From Macrocystis pyrifera (taxonomy: Eukaryota; Sar; Phaeophyceae; Laminariales; Laminariaceae), in the NCBI GenBank assembly GCA_031763025.1, contig JASSKH010000001.1, positions 15,415,142 to 15,479,141 of the forward strand: DNA of 64,000 bases, in the 5' to 3' direction. This document shows positions 29,701-43,200 of the stretch, piece by piece. Made by a program: the position numbers and the translations under genes. The notes below the pieces were generated by a model that had not been told where the DNA came from, made no database searches, and saw nothing but the letters and a program-made list of their open reading frames with translations. Numbering within the stretch: the stretch's first letter is position 1; each line of letters starts with the position of its first letter.

Positions 29701-32700
29701 ATTTTTCGACATGAAGTCTGTCTTAGTGCTGCCAAGACGAATCTGCATATCTTAGACGTGCCTAGAGGAACCTAAGACGTGCTAAGACGACTCTAAGACG
29801 TGCCAAGACGAATCTAAGACGCGCTAAGACGCAAAAAGTGGATTAAGACAAATGGTTTTCGCACGACTTAATCCAAATGTTTTCGGCCATAGTACCCCAG
29901 TTCCGATTTGGCGACAAACCCAGTCTAATTCCAAGTGATTTGTCCCCAAAACGGGACTGCGGTACTAAAAGGGTTAATAGCTCGCTACGCTCGATTTCCC
30001 AGTCCGACTTACTGCTCGAAACGCTCGTCTTAGAAGATTCGGCCTACGCGGAGGGACAATTACAATTTGGGTCACACTCTGAAAAAAATGAAAAAGTCTA
30101 GTTTTCAAAGTAAAAAATGGGCAGTGTGGGCACTCGACGGGCACGGATGGGCACTTACCCATTTTGCCCATTTTTGTTTAATATGATACTTACGTACAAT
30201 TTCTCCAGCGATTGTTTTGTATAATCGCTGAATATCAGGAAAATTACGAAATGCCTTCGTATCACACTGGATATCGTCGTATGATACAGGGCCCAAAGAA
30301 ACTCTCAACTGCCACACTTCGTGGGTGCTTGCCAGGCCTGACTGACCTCGTGCCCTTCGCTGGGCCAAAGTGGCCCAACTGGAGTTGTGTGCAGACCTGT
30401 GTTCAGATTTGTGCCTGCGTGTATTATGTTGTGTTGCACAATGCAAAACACGATTAACTCTCGAAACACCGTAGCGTGGGCTTTGCTGTATGCGCTTCAG
30501 GGCCGGTTACAACGTCGTATAGCAGTAGCAGTACTGCTGCTACACTCCACTCTTCTGCTGTAGGTTTGTCTGCGTGTTGTACGAGGGGAAATACTGTCAA
30601 ACAGGGCCCATCATCGCCCTCTTTTGGTCAGTAGTCGCAGGTACAACAGCAGTACTAGAAACGGTAGTGGTAGTAGTGGTGGTACACTATTAATAATACT
30701 GTGGAAACGCCTATTGGTACAGTAGTCACAGTGAAGAATACGACGGTAGGTACGCGTAAAGTAGCAGTAACAAGAGTAGTGGTAGCATTTCTAGCAGTTA
30801 TTACGGGGGTACATAGTTAATAGGACCTATGGTATACATAAAAACCTATATATTTACCTATTTTTACTGACAAAATTTGGTCCCGTTAACTATGGACCCC
30901 CGGAATAGTACTTTCTTTCCTCCGCGAGTATTACTCTCAGGAGCGCCTTTCATATGTACAGTATGTGTAGAGTATGATTAGCAGTAGGTCGTAGTTTTAT
31001 CATAGCACTGAAAGACACAGGAGGAGTACAATCAATATGACAATAATGCCCCCCCCCCCCCCCCCCCCCCTCTCAGAAAAGCTGCTGCGCTGCTATGCAT
31101 TGTAGCCACATGACATAATCAATTAAAGTGTGATATAAACTGAACACGGTGGCCAACCCGGGAGAGTTCGAAAGGAAACCAGGCCCACGGGCTACCGTAT
31201 GCATGTCTGCTTCTGTGCAACCGGCGTTCGTTGGAACCGGTGCTCTGCAGGTGTCGCACTGATAAAATTAAGGCATAGACACAGTCTATCTTCCGGCACA
31301 TGGACAAACGAGCACACTGACAGACACACACAACAGCAGTCAATAACTAAACAGTGGAAGCCTCACGCACCCCGCTATGAAGAGGCGTTCAAGCCAAAGG
31401 CAAAAAACGGCCTCGGTCGCTGCTCTCCCTCGGCGTTAACTCGTCACAGTAGTGTTAGCAAATGGCTCGTTCGCCGTCCCACAAAACGCAGATCCTACTT
31501 CAATGGAACAAACATTGCCTCTATTCTCACACGGCATTGTACTTCCTGCAACAGATACGCGCGAACACACACATGAACACATTCTGCACAACAGTAGTAC
31601 ATATAGTCGTAGCAGGGTAAGAGCTACGTATACAATACCGTACATTAATCATCACAAGGAAGCAGCACGGCGTAAGAGGGAACGTCGAACACCCCGAACA
31701 ACGAATATATAAATCACGCCAAATCGACAAAAGCGCATACCAGATAACATCCAACCAGTAACAATACCCGCAAGAACGAATCAAAACGGGAACAAGATGC
31801 CGCGTCCCTTCCTATACATCACATACCCACGAACAAACAAGCCGTTTAAAACGCATGACAACAAGCGCATTGGGCATATACATAGCAGTACCGGAATACG
31901 TTTAATTTCATGTGTACAGCATTCAAGCAGCCAATACCCAACCGATATCGCCTGCAAAGTTGAGATGGATGTAAACCCTCTACACTACCCGGAGATTCCC
32001 CCATGTCAGCCGTGTTGCGGGGTCGTCGAAGATTTCTCGAGATTTGTTGCATCGAAAACACAGCAAGAAGCGAGGTTCATCTCTGTAGATAAAACCATTG
32101 CTATACACTATTCCATCATCAATTGGGGCATACGAGCCGCCAGCGCCGATATTTTCGGTTTTTAGTTTTGACCAGACAGAGCACTAGCCGCGAAGTATGA
32201 TCAGGCGAGTGTGCCTGCGTGTCGGAGGCACAGCAAACCTGGCGGGCGTAGTACCAATCGTGCAAACAAAAAAAACAGCCTGATCGGACACGAGCAGTCT
32301 TGGAACGAGCCTGCCAAGATTTGAGCTACTTTCTCGGTTTTCGAAAATCAAGGCTCCGTTGTGAGCTGCTGCTATTTCGTGCGGTAGTCATATGTTTCTC
32401 GCTCGAATTCATGGTTCGCCTGATGAAAAAAAAGTAAAAAAGTCGTCATTCATGACTTTTCAAAATCCAGGAAATTACTCCCCAACCCTGAGCATCGACT
32501 TCAAAATCCTGTGTTGTTGTTGTTGTTGTTGTTTTTTCTTCACATTAAACCGTTCTTTCTACCCGTCGACATCCAGCACAACCAGTGTCCGTGCCGATTC
32601 TTCAATCCTAGAGAGATACAAGTTCTGTGGTCACAAAACTACGCCAGAGATACTACATCGTTACGTATGCAATAAGCACAAAAGTAGACAATGCAATGCT

Positions 32701-34128
32701 ATACTGGATATGACAGGCACGACATACATATTCTATGAAAGAGAGAAAACGAAAGAAAACAAAGAAAAACAAAAACAAAGAAAACAAATCGGAAGAGAAG
32801 AAGGAAAAAAGAAAAGAAAAGTTGTCGTGCCTCCCCGCAGGGCATGTGGCAGACACTTGAAAAGAAACACCACTATATACTTGAAAACAGAGCAAGACTA
32901 AGAACCAAGGGAAAATAGCAGGCAAACCGATGCACAAAGCACCCACCAGGTAGCCGCATCCGTTTGTGGTAGGAGTAGCATGTCCAGGTTCTCCGTACTA
33001 GTCCGCCTGGGACCTTGCTACCCTGTCTCCCGTCTCCGTCCTACGTTCGTCAACTATGTACCCCCCCCCCACACGCAAACACACACTCTTGAGCACCGGC
33101 CTGTTTATCGACTTTCTTTTTTCGTTTTCTTTTTCCCGAAACTGTTCGCTACATAACTGCCTCGTGGGTGTCTCACCATATGCACACTACGTGATACAAT
33201 CATCGCCCTTGTGCGGAGGGAAGGTTCTCCCCGCACAAAAACTATCCAACTAGACCGCCAGCCGTGCTAACCGCAAAAAAAAAAAAAAAAAAATGTACCC
33301 TAGCGCGGGGGGGGAAATATACTGAAAACCAAGCAAATAATATTTCGCTAATGTTTTTTTTTTCTTATAGTTCGTTCAAAAATCTTGCCATTCTGACTTC
33401 GGGAAGGGAGTGTACGTATATGTTATAGGTCGCTTTCCCTTTCGTTCGTGTATTCTCGATGGCAATCGTCATACTGATTTACATGTCTGTCCGTGCGTCC
33501 ACATTTGCCCCGCTCTCGACCGAAACGGCAGGCGGTGGTATCGAAAGCTACGGCCGCGGCGCTGGGAGGAGGGTCGATCGACTGGGAGCTCGCCTCGAGG
33601 CAGCACGACGACTACGTCGTCGCGCTGTCCAAGATGGTCGATTCCGTAGAGGTGCGAGGCTCCCCCGTCAAGTTGGGTTTTCGTACGTTTATTTCATGCA
33701 TGTTCGGATGTTTCCTTCCCCCACAGTCGTGCTCTCGACATGAGGTGCGGATAGTGCGCGACCGCTCTCCTGAGCAGCAGTTTCAGTGGTGGTAGTAATA
33801 GTAGGAGGAGTGGTAACAGTAGTAGTAGGAGGAAGAGGAGGAGTAGGAGGAGGAGTAATATTAATATTACGGTGGTCTATAGTTAATGGGACCTACGATA
33901 CACACAAAACCCTATATATTTACGTATTTTTTACTAACAATATTTGGTCCTGTTAACTATGGTCCCCCGTAATAGTAACAGCAGCAGTAGTAGTAGTACG
34001 GGGGACCATAGTAAATAGGACCATAAGTTGTTGGTAAAAATTGCTAAATATATAGGTTTTTGTTGTACCGTAGGTCCTATGTAATATGGTCCCCCGTAGT
34101 AGTAGTAGTAGTATATGGTCCCCGGTAA

Positions 34129-34161
<33 letters not shown>

Positions 34162-34162
34162 C

Positions 34163-34259
<97 letters not shown>

Positions 34260-37200
34260 ATACTAGAGTACTCTTTACGTTAAGTTTTCAGTAGTACCCT
34301 CCTTCGAGAAGACGTATTTTATGTAGTACCTAGGGTGTTTAGTCGGCAGCAATAGCTCCAGCAGTAACATCAATTGATACCTGGTATGTGATATAGCAAC
34401 TGCAGCAACAAGGGCAACAGCATACTATTAATGGCAGCAACAGCGTTTCACAGCAGTAGAAGCGCGTGCCTGTCGTCCCTCTCGTGACTCCATCGCGGTC
34501 AAACCGAAGACACGTACCGGTAGTGCGCAGCAGCAGATAATGCTGTAAATTGATTGCTCTTCGTCGTTCATCGCGTGCCATCGCCGTCCAACCGCTCTAC
34601 TACTGCTTTTACTGGAGCAATGTTATATATATATCGATGCCGTAGGCATATCGTGTTGCAGCAGTTTGTAAGGTCAGAGACAGTTTTCGAATAGAAGTAA
34701 CCACTAAAATAAGTGATGTACTTACTGAGTCAGCGCTGACTTGCTGCTAGTGTTGTACCAGGTATATCGCACCGAAATTTTCACAGAGGGACCACTACTG
34801 TATACAGATACTTCGATCGCACGTTTATGTACCGGTGGTGTATATATTACACCACACACCGACGCTTTTTTTTTTTGCGCGCGTGCCGCTGCCGTGCCGT
34901 TCCGACGGGCAGGTGCTCCCGACCCTGGAAAGCCACCCCGACTGCCCCTTCGTGGAGGACACGGTCGTCTACGCGAGAGGTGTCGCCGTAACTCTCCGGC
35001 AAGGACACGAGTCAAGGAGAGGAGAGGTGGACTCCGTCAGGTAGGCCCTCTCCTTGTCTTTTATGGCTGGACGGACGCAGGCAGGTGATCTCAATCCCCT
35101 TTCGAGGTGTAACCACGTTTTTGGAGCCGAACTGCTGTAGCTGAGATTTTTGTGTAGGATAGCGATTTCGGTACGTAGTATTAATAGAAGGGTTTTAAGA
35201 ACATACCGCTCTGGCCGTAATTATAAAGGACGGCTTGGTATTCATGTTAATATATAAACGGTCCTTATATTTCCGCCCGAGTAGGTATGGATAAGGCTCG
35301 CCGTAGGTTAAGGCATCCTCCTTTTAAGGCATACCTTGACCCCCTTAACATGCCTTGATCCCCGCGATAACAACCGCACTCAAGAATTTGGAAACAAACT
35401 ACTTTGGGAGCAGTGTGATAGATTTTCGCAGTCGTAAAAGGAATATTACGGGGGGGGGCACAGTTAATAGGACCAAATATTGTTAGTAAAAATAGGTAAA
35501 TATATAGGTTTTAATGTACACCATAGGTCCTGTTAAACTATGGACCCCCGTAATAGCATTTCTTGATCCCTCCCAACGTGCCTTAACCCTTCAAGAATTG
35601 CAGTCCCGTTTTGGAGACAAACCACTCTGATTCCAAGTAATTTGTCCCCAATTGTCCCCGAAACGGGACTGCAGTCCTAAAAGGGTTGAGTGCCTTCAGC
35701 TACAGTAGATGAAGCAAGTACGAGGCCAGACCGATCCGGGCCCAGGTAGATGCTTCAAGCTTCAACACATGTATTTTGCCAGTAGTCGCCTGTGTGGCAG
35801 CGGGCCTTTCGCTGCCAAGCCAACTATGGTTCCAAACCGCTCTGAAGTCAATTCCCTATCGAACAAAAGGCGTTTACGATTTTTTTTTTTTAAGGCAAAC
35901 CTTAAAAGGCAAGGGCTTGCTTTTGGCAGTTATTTTACGTTTTACGTTTTCCGCCTTCCAGTTTCTTGCACTGTTCAGCATTTACGGCTAGTTTGCAGCT
36001 TCCAAGTTCCAATGTCATAAACTAGCTGTGCCATATCAACTGATACAACCCATGTTTTTCGCAGCCGTTCGCCCGCAATAAAAAAAGTGTACTCTGGCAT
36101 GTACGAGTTGTGCAGTTGCCTACCACTCTGTCCGGAAACGTAAGCAACATTTTGGTATTTACGATGAATACCGAAGCGGTCCTTGAATCTCCAGACAGAG
36201 TGGTTTAGTATTCAAAAGCTGTTATGGTTTTGTAGACCACTCTAAAACCTAGATACAAACCTACACACCCCGTACCGCGCTTTGATCGAAGTGTCGCACC
36301 AAGCTTGCCGAGAGGAGTTTTGAGGGAAAAATCGATCGCACGACTTTGTTTTCTTGGGGGGGGGTTGCAAGTATTCGACAGGAAAGAGAGGTTTTTTTTT
36401 TTGGTCCTTTTTTGGTGCACGCCATGACACTAATATTTTAAGAGGTTACACTATAACATTATGAAATCCGTCAGCTGTGAGTTCGACTGATTAATTATGG
36501 CGCGCAACCAGCGCTGCCATCGTGTCTCACGTTGCACCAACCAGCTCCCGACAACCTCGCCAACCGGAACCAAACGCTCCGCCTGCTGGTGTGGTACATA
36601 CCTGGAATGCTTTCGTTGGCGGTGCGTGCGCAGGGAAGCCCTGACGACTCGACCCTCTCTGAAGTCGATCCAGACGGTGGACATGGACGATCCGGAGGCG
36701 TTATGCGACGGAGGGGACGTTTTATTCACGGGTGAGGGAAGACAAACTACCGCGAGGAGGTTGCACGCCGGTCCCGGTAACCTACTGGTACCACTCTGTC
36801 CCGAAAAATAATAACCATTTGATTACATATGAAAGTACAAACGGTCCTCAAGTTTCGGGACCTGTGGTATGACGTACTAAAGTAAAATACGCAATACACT
36901 TTTTTGTCGTCACTTATTTTTTCGATTCACGCCGTGAGAGGTTCCACCCTCGGCGGCATTTCTGGATAAGTCCGTGGAAAAATGATGTTAACGTGAAATG
37001 TTTGGAAGCGAAGAGCAGTAAGGGCGGGCTGCACGACTATTCCACGGGCACAACTGTCGTGGCAGAAGGGGGGGGAGGGGGCGGGGGGCACCGATGGGAT
37101 GGACGCGGGGCGCGCACAGGAAAAATAAAAAGCGTTCGCGTTTCCTCCGAGAGGTAATGGAGATACCCCGTATATACGACTACACGAGTTGTTGTTGTTC

Positions 37201-38802
37201 TCGCGTTACTCATCGCCAAAAATCCAGTCCGTGGTTGCAGGATAGGCTCCAATAACTCAGTGACGTCTGCCCCCCCCCCCCCCTCAGCACGACTACGGCC
37301 ATGCATGGCATGAGTACCCGCCCACCCCCCTCCCCACCCCCCGAGTGCTTTGTTTTTGTTATCGAAATTGATCGGTAGGCGTGGACCCATGCTACACTGA
37401 GCAACTGGTGGAAACGTATATAGCATACCCGTGTCTGTTGTGCCTGCTATCGCCCGTATTATCTACCAGTACATGACTTGCCCCTGGGTAGGGTAGGGGT
37501 GAGGTGAGGTGTTGCGGTTGTGCAGCAATGGGCTATCCTCGTCCCCTCCTGGTTTTGAGCCGCAACTCATCCCAGCGGCTGCCGTGGTATACCTCTCGTT
37601 GGTGTTGTGAGATGGATTAGCGTATTGCTCGAAGGAAAGAGTAGTAGTAGTCTGCAGGAACTTGAACTACTCTGTCTGTGGCGAATACTACACTGTACTA
37701 CATGCACGCGGTACCATGGGTTGACTACTACCAGGTATACTGTTACTATACACCACCACCACTACGCAGATGAAGCACAGGTGGAAGCAGCATGCGCTCT
37801 ACAAAATACTACCTGATACACCCTCCTACTACGACTACCAACTACACTACTAAGTACTACTGCTGGAGCATAACCAAACGCTCATACAATACAGACAGCC
37901 TCATGGTAAACAGAGAGGTTAAATAACCACGCGGTACCATGGGTTGGGGCATGACTACTATTAATACCAGTATACTGTTACTATACACCACAACCTGTAA
38001 TACGTGGATGCAGTACACCGGCACAAGCAGCATGGATAAATACCGCACTACTACCTACTACTTCGTACTACTACTACTACTACTACTGCTACTACTACTA
38101 TAGTACTAACTTTCGTACAACGGCAACGTAGCATGCAAGCGGTGCCATGAGTTGGGGGCATGACTACTACACTGCTACTCTCAATATACACCACTATCGC
38201 TACTACTACTACTGCTATTGGACAGGCATTACTATTTACTAGAAGCAGCATGCACTCGGTACCATGGGCTAATATGAATACTACCAAAACCTACTGCTAT
38301 ACCTGAGTGTCAAAAACAGCGTCAATAGTACAGATAAGCCAAATATCCTAAAACATCGCTATTAGTAGGAAGCAGCTTTTGTGTTCTCTGTATTTGTTGT
38401 GTACAGGTTTACGTATGTTTGGGGCGCGATGAAAACGTCCTGTGTATTTGTCATGAAAAGTTTTCTGATGACTGTCAAATAAATACTCACGGCAACAGCA
38501 GCTGGCTCGTGGCAACAGCAGCAGAAATCTAACATCACTATAAAGATCAACAGGCAGCAACTCCGCTGCAATCATTGTTACTGTACAGGTCTACATACGA
38601 TTACTGTACAAGTCTACATACGATTGAGGGCATCATGAAGAAAAATCTGCAATTGTCATGAAATGTTTCTCTCTACGTTTCAATTAATGACTACCTGATA
38701 TCGAAAGCAGCTATACTCATGGTTACAGCCAGCAGCAGACTCGTGGCAGCAGCACCACTATTACCTGTTACTATTAATAGTACTACTACTGCTCTACTGT
38801 AT

Positions 38803-38843
<41 letters not shown>

Positions 38844-40145
38844 TTAATACTACAGCTACTACTCCTACTCCCTACTACTACTGCTGCTACTGCTATAATA
38901 CCATTAATACTACAGCTACTGCTATGACTATGCCGATTGCCTACCGAGACAGGGGGGGAGTAGAGAGAGACGGGTGACAGAATGAGCCTGCCTCTGTGAC
39001 TCTTGCCCGGTGCGATTACCTGCTGCTGAGAGTGTGCGACTGGACAACTCGCTAGGTATGATACCTACAGCGGTATACATACACAATAGGTACCTGGTGC
39101 CACTTTCCCCCAGGTAGACGGACCGAGGGAGACAGTTTTGTGGTCATGTACGTGCTCGGCGTGAGGTGTGTGGTTTACGTCCAAGGGCTAAGTGAAACAT
39201 TATGCGCTCGACGGACGTGTACTGCTGCTGCTATATCTTGTTGCTGCTGAGGTTGATCAAAAACCCAAAAGCGGGCGATTTCAAAACTAGTGAGATTTTC
39301 AACGCAGAGAAAATTCAGCAGAAAAAATTGTTCGTTGTTAAAAGTGCACATATCTCGTGGTATCATACGTACGTGTCCTGACATTTTAGTCGTACAAATA
39401 GGATATCAGCCAGGCAGTCGGGTACCGTGGGCAGTGCTAGGTGCCACACCGAGACACAGGACAGCGAGACGGGAAGCAGTATGGGCCTGGGTCTGTTGCT
39501 CTTGCCCGTTACGACTGCCTGCCGCTGAGAGCGTGCGAGTGGACAACTTGCTATTAGTAGGTGTGGCAACAGTACCTGGTACCAAAAAAATCTCCCAGGT
39601 AGACCGAGGGAGGCAGTTTTGTGGTCACGAACGTGCTCGGTGTTATAATAGGTGTACACCACCCGTCAAAGGGCTTGGTGCATCAGATACGACGGCCGAC
39701 AGATGTGTAATGCTGTTGCTGCTGTATGTCTGCGGCTGCTACTGTTACCTCTGCTGTGGTTGAAAACGTATGTACAGCAGAGGGGGCTCGAAAAAGTGTG
39801 CGAGGGTGCGGGCTATTTAAAAAAATATGAAAAACAGAATAAAAAAAAAGTGGAATTTTCCATGTCACCTACTCGGCTCGGCGAGGCGGAAAGCAATGCC
39901 TTGTTTTTTTGAGCCAGCTCAGCAACGTGAAATGCCCCGAGCACCGTCACGGTGCTCGGCCGGGATCCAGAGATGTGTCGTAATGTACCCGCGGCCCCTT
40001 GCTTGCTTCGCAGCCGAAATGCGAGAAAGAACCCGCCGGAGAGCAGCATGCCATAAAAAAGAAAGTCAATTTGGTACATAGTAACATTAGTAGCTCACGT
40101 GCCTGGATGGGAGCCGTATATTCTGCAAGATGTATAGGATCCCCC

Positions 40146-40226
<81 letters not shown>

Positions 40227-43200
40227 TAGTTTGATCACTATAAATTAAATGAACTCATTGAAGCTGTCATCCATATGCAAGTCCGCCTCACAAGCGGTTC
40301 TTAGTAGGATGCAGCTCGCCCTTCATGCGACTCGCCGGACACCTCACGGCGCTTCGCGCTTGGTGCAAGCAATATCTGCCTGGTCGGTGAAAACCCGACA
40401 TGCTCCGTCCCGGCATTGTAGGGATGCGAGGGTCTATGGTCATACAACTACGGCCATGCATGAGATCGAGTACACATGAGATCGAGCACATCTCTCCTAC
40501 GAGTATCGAGTACACCCCCCCCCCCCCCCCCCCTCAGTTTAGAAGGGAAAGGCTAGCGCTAAGAAACAAGGTGGAATCGGAAAAACACTTGGAGATATAC
40601 GGGGGATTGAGGGAAGGAATAGGAATGAAAACGTATTTGCATGGCCCAATGGACTTCGCGAAAACGCTGAAACTGTGCTTTCGTGTAGGGGACCTGGACC
40701 TGCCAGAAAGAAGAAAGAGGTACACCAGTAGCCGGGAGGAGGAGGAAGTAGACGCACAGATGTGCCCGTGTGGCAAAGCAATAGAGAGTAGAACTCACAT
40801 AGTAGGAGAATGTGAAATATACAAGGAGGAACGGGATGTGTTAGAAGAGGAGATGAGGAAAATAGACGAATGTGACATGGAGGAGTTTGATACAATGAAC
40901 AGCAGCGAGAAAACGATCGCTATCCTAGGATATAGATGGTGGCCACAGGAGGCCAAACAGGAAGGGGATAAGATTAGTAAAAACTTTCTATTACGGGGGT
41001 CCATAGTTAACGGGACCAAATTTTGTTAGTAAAAATAGGGAAATATATAGGTTTTTATGCACACCACAGGTCCTATTAACTATGTACCCCATTAATATGT
41101 AATTTATGGAAACAACGTAATGAGCGCCCAATTGTTGGAGGTGTCTCTATTAGGAGTAGGAACGGTGCTCCGTCTCGGAAGGGATGCGTGGTCAATGGTC
41201 AAATGACTAAGGCAAGCAACAAATGAGTACGCCCCCCCCCCCCCCCCTTTTGATCTGTACTATACAGATCCTGCACAGCTTATCGTAACGGCGCGTTAAA
41301 ATCTAAAGCAGATGATCTACAGTAGATCGTGATCTGTACGAGATGTGAGCTATTTAATTGTTCGGACGTACCGAGGAAATCCCCCACGACCTCCTTTTTG
41401 TGTTGGTTCTTGCTTATACCTCTCCAGCTCAACCCCGGTGGGGGTTTTTTACGCTCAACGACGTTCCGGACTAACCAAACCGAGGCCAGCAAGTCAGGTG
41501 GAATCCATTCTGCCCCCCCCCCAGTACTTTTTTTTCAACTTTTAGCTTCATCGCCCCCTGCTTGTCGTCGACTACATAGCGGTGTAAGAAAATGTTAATA
41601 GCGCTTGCTGTCCCCTGATTTTTTGACAGTACTGCGAGACGTTCCACTTTTGTTCTGCTTCTTTCGAGCAAGCAATAGTCGCGTTCGTGAACACGCCACG
41701 CATCACTGATTGTGTCTGTTTTTTTGCTGTTGCTGGTGTCAATGTGCGTTCTGAGTGGGCACAACAATCCACACCTCGGGGCAGACAAATCGATTCATGA
41801 CCTAGATATTTCAAGGGAAGATATAGTCCCGATAATGTGAGATCTAGCTGATGCTGCCGGGTGGGACCCCGTACATTCTGCACGATCTACAGCAGCAGCA
41901 CATGTTTCTTGGGTTGGATGTGTACCACGAAGGTCCTGCACAGCCAACCTCTCACAACGACAGGTGATGAACTAGATGATCTATCTGTAGATAGATAGAT
42001 AGATCAGATGGATCATGATCTGTCTGTCCGAGGTGTGAAATGATCTTGATCATAGTTCCTTGGCGCCCTTTATTTTCAGGACGTCACATGTTCGTGGGTA
42101 TATCGGAGCGAACGAACGAGGCCGGCGCGGCCGCTCTGTCCAGGGCCTTCGGTGCCTCGCTGCCTGTCATCCCTGTCCCCGTGGTGAGCGATGACAGCGT
42201 ACCTGCTGCATGTATGTATACGTCACGTGCATAGGGTAGTTCTCGGGGGATAGGGGGCGCGAACTGATTTCCTAAGAGCCTACTAAGTGTTTTTGACGCG
42301 AGGGGTCGAGGGGAGAGAGGAGGAGTACTACAGTACTGTACCGGGTATACGAGTACGTTTGCAGTGACGACAGGTCGAGATGTCCTGTAACACCATGGGA
42401 TGCCGTGGGAAGTCGGTGGGGTACCGTGGGAATGCCAGTGGGATACCGTGAAACGCCATGGGATACCGCAGGAAGTAGGTGGGGTACCGTGGGAATGCCG
42501 GTGGGATACCGTGAAATGCCATGGGATACCGTAGAAAGTCGGTGGGGTACCGTGGGAATGCCGGTGGGATACCGTGAAATGCCATGGGATACCGTGGGAA
42601 GTCGGTGGGGTAAACGTGGGAATGCCGGTGGGGTACCGTGAAATGCCATGGGATTCCTTGGGAAGTCGGTGGGATACCGTGGGAAGTTTAACCATGTACT
42701 TGTAGTGGCGGGGTGTTGGACTATCATGCCGTAAACGGGGAGGATCACGTATGGAGTATATATGGCCTATCGGGGACTGGGAACCAAACCAAGCACAATC
42801 CGTATTTTTTTCAGACATGTTGGTTCACATCGTGTTTTAGAAAAAACGAACAATGTCTTCACACGAATAATAAATCAAGCGGGTAATTTAAATATGTCAC
42901 CCCACCCGTGCCCTATGTGTCTTGTTTTATATCCTGGGTTTGAGGAATTGGTTTCGATTGCAGCGGCCCGCCTTACGTACTGTACATGTAGTGCTCACAT
43001 GTTTTGCCCCTCCTCACCCGTCAGTAGGCCATTGGACAGGAAGGCGTTGCCGAATAAGTGAAACCGCTCCCCAAGGAACATGCCAAAAAAGAGGTTGCCA
43101 GCCATAGTTGATAGAGCTGTACGGGAGAAAGTAACAAAAGGGCGAGAGCTGGAATAAGGTGGGATGGCGTAGTTGAGAAAGTATGGAAGGATCTAGGGGG

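Noticed and set aside
34086-34283. ORF of nearly pure valine on +
   Set aside because: It is the (GTA)n microsatellite read in one frame.
40143-40229. Proline-rich protein ends over C-runs, glycine-rich ones over G-runs
   Set aside because: Homopolymer translation only.
42385-42695. CRISPR-like array
   Set aside because: Units are contiguous diverged minisatellite copies without unique spacers, and the genome is eukaryotic.
42272-42748. Pro/His/Tyr-rich ORFs on minus around 42.3-42.8 kb
   Set aside because: They follow the 63-bp minisatellite; no start context or homologue, and several frames are open at once.
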